Positions 63,701-64,000 of a stretch of 64,000 nucleotides of DNA are shown in pieces. The notes below the pieces were generated by a model. It was not told the DNA's origin and did no database searches. It saw nothing but the letters and a program-made list of their open reading frames with translations. The DNA lies in assembly GCF_029193575.1 (NCBI RefSeq), contig NZ_JARGCS010000056.1, positions 558,001 to 622,000 of the forward strand, read 5' to 3'. The stretch's first letter is position 1; each line of letters opens with the position of its first letter. The DNA is from Pseudomonas entomophila (lineage in GTDB: Bacteria > Pseudomonadota > Gammaproteobacteria > Pseudomonadales > Pseudomonadaceae). The position numbers were made by a program, and so were the translations under genes.

Positions 63701-64000
63701 GATATCGTCAACAAGCTGGAGTCGGTCACCGGCGCGGATAACTTCGAGAAGCTGACACTCGGCAGCAACCCCCTCACCACCACCGTCACTGACGAGCCGG
63801 GCACTGGTACACCGGGTACGGGCAATGAGGGCGACAAGGTTTCGGTGACCATCGTCAGCAACGGCGACGTCACCGAAGCCCAGCAGCCATCCTTCACCGT
63901 CAAGATCAACCAGGCGCTGGATCGCCCGCTCACCGTCACCCTGAGCAATGGCGACCAAGTCACCCTCGCCGCCGGCCAGACCCAGGTCGAGTATAAGGCT
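60746..64000 (+). CDS. lapA: LapA-type giant surface adhesin, N-terminal part (cut by window edge)
   Basis: The first 1085 residues are visible without interruption. Residues 1-115 form the retention module (STVVAIVKSVVGQVIALSPEG, GAVTLELADGRLLDLGRDTQWSADAP) that parks in the outer-membrane pore. At 107-115 two Ala-Ala-Gly motifs, PAAG and LAAAG, match the LapG protease target (TAAG/TAAAG in known LapA). Then come Ig-like beta domains of ~100 residues. From about residue 378 a double-domain unit of ~220 residues repeats, with recurring SNGDVSEAQQPSFTVKINQ and AKDDVYVGGQPSIVN. GGAG lies 7 nt before the ATG. The C-terminal RTX and secretion signal are outside the window. Confidence 0.92.
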   Translation, partial: MSTVVAIVKSVVGQVIALSPEGIRRVLIEGDRLFAGEQVLTGAGGAVTLELADGRLLDLGRDTQWSADAPESSADLNQATAQAAPSVQELQQAIAAGADPTTTLEAPAAGLAAAGGGNAGGGHSFVLLEETAGRVDPTVGFPTDPLSFAISLANREVGGLDASNDASANNDAAPVNTGLSLSATPSISEAGGVIVYTATLGQAPLSDLTITLSNGAVIVIPAGQTSGSVNVTIPANDTVYVEGGQVSTTITGTTGGNGLIITPNPAPAVTQITDTVDTTTASLTATPSVTEGGVITYTVTLTNPAQTPVTVTLSNGQTVTVDAGKTSGSIDFQTPANDVYQNGSSVTTTITGATGGNFEHLVTNPSPAATLISDSIDTVTVSIISNGDVSEAQQPTFTVAVSQKLDHDLTVTLSNGDQVTIAAGQTQVTYSLPAQGDDVFKDPRQVTVGVTDASVEGEAFEHLVLGGAATVQISDTTSEVVATLSADKATVNEGGLVTYTITLSNAQGLPVTGHGGLTFTLSDGTTINVPAGSATGTATIIAKDDVYVGGQPSIVNTLESVSGAESFEKLTLGSNTLTTTVTDEPGTGTPGAGNEGDKVSVSIVSNGDVTEAQQPSFTVKINQALDRPLTVTLSNGDKVTIDAGQTQVEYKAPAQGDDVFTDAGSLTVGISSAIVEGRSFENLELGGSATVQIADTASEVVSTLTADKTTVTEGGQITYTVTLSNAQGLPVTGHGGLTFTLSDGTTINVPAGSATGTATIIAKDDVYVGGQPSIVNTLESVVGGDSFEKLTLGNDSLTTAVTDEPSGQGDKVSVTIVSNGDVSEAQQPSFTVKINQALDRPLTVTLSNGDKVTLAAGQTQVEYKAPAQGEDVFKDAGSLTIGISSATVEGKAFENLELGASATVQIADTTSEVVATLTTDKTTVTEGGQITYTVTLSNAQGLAVTGHGGLIFTLSDGTKVNVPAGSTTGTATITAKDDVYVGGQPDIVNKLESVTGADNFEKLTLGSNPLTTTVTDEPGTGTPGTGNEGDKVSVTIVSNGDVTEAQQPSFTVKINQALDRPLTVTLSNGDQVTLAAGQTQVEYKA
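61879..64000 (+). repeat. ~660-bp tandem repeats inside lapA
   Basis: Units start at about 61879, 62539, 63178 and 63838 (periods 660, 639 and 660 bp); the last is cut by the window edge. The second unit is 21 bp shorter because of a shorter Gly/Thr/Pro linker. Parts are nearly identical: about 130 bp starting at 62271 and at 62931 differ at only a few positions. Each unit encodes two Ig-like domains. Confidence 0.88.

Noticed and set aside
61879..64000. CRISPR or satellite interpretation of the repeats
   Set aside because: Repeat units are ~660 bp, in frame and protein-coding; no short repeats with unique spacers exist here or in algP.

Overview
The window is a high-GC gammaproteobacterial chromosome segment, almost certainly from a Pseudomonas of the P. 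putida/P. fluorescens lineage. Evidence: the algP-FKBP-algQ-dsbB-hemYXDC-algR-argH gene order, the cyaA/rnk/cyaY and lptM-lysA-dapF-DUF484-xerC-HAD blocks, sutA followed by amtB-glnK, a LapA-type adhesin with its lapB/lapC secretion genes, and many short palindromic REP-like elements with a GCGGGGCAAGCCCGC-type core between genes.

Left part (1-30,970), mostly core genome. It starts inside an ABC-F ATPase, then a TIGR02444 protein, the histone-H1-like AlgP with Lys-Pro-Ala-Ala repeats, a periplasmic FKBP isomerase, the anti-sigma factor AlgQ/Rsd, a DsbB-type oxidoreductase, the heme operon hemC-hemD-hemX-hemY and the regulator AlgR. The AlgR receiver domain has lost residues needed for phospho-signalling, and no algZ sensor gene lies between algR and argH. 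After argH come a glutathione S-transferase, two small proteins, class I adenylate cyclase, rnk, DUF1289/frataxin, the lysine/cell-wall block lptM-lysA-dapF-DUF484-xerC-yigB, sutA, the ammonium module glnK-amtB with a recognisable sigma-54 promoter and NtrC-like site, ubiK, a molybdate-binding Mop protein, a relic of an efflux adaptor gene, comM, a DUF2790 protein paired with an HSL-family esterase, and a Kef-type antiporter.

Middle part (31,000-41,500), accessory transport and regulation: a MarR-controlled aromatic-acid-type efflux operon (marR-FUSC-DUF1656-HlyD-outer-membrane factor), a Sel1-repeat protein, an internally shortened WYL-family regulator, and an ABC uptake operon led by a TauD/TfdA-type dioxygenase.

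Right part (41,760-64,000), biofilm matrix. A nine-gene wss-type operon (wssABCDEFGHI) encodes cellulose synthase, its export apparatus and an alginate-like acetylation module, so the product is probably acetylated cellulose. Immediately beside it are lapC and lapB on the same strand and, divergently, the first 3.25 kb of a giant lapA-type adhesin gene with an N-terminal retention module, putative LapG cleavage motifs and ~660-bp tandem repeats. Synthesis (PilZ domain of WssB) and adhesin retention (LapG target site of LapA) are both processes that cyclic-di-GMP controls in known relatives, so the segment reads as a surface-attachment locus. lapD and lapG are not next to lapC here.
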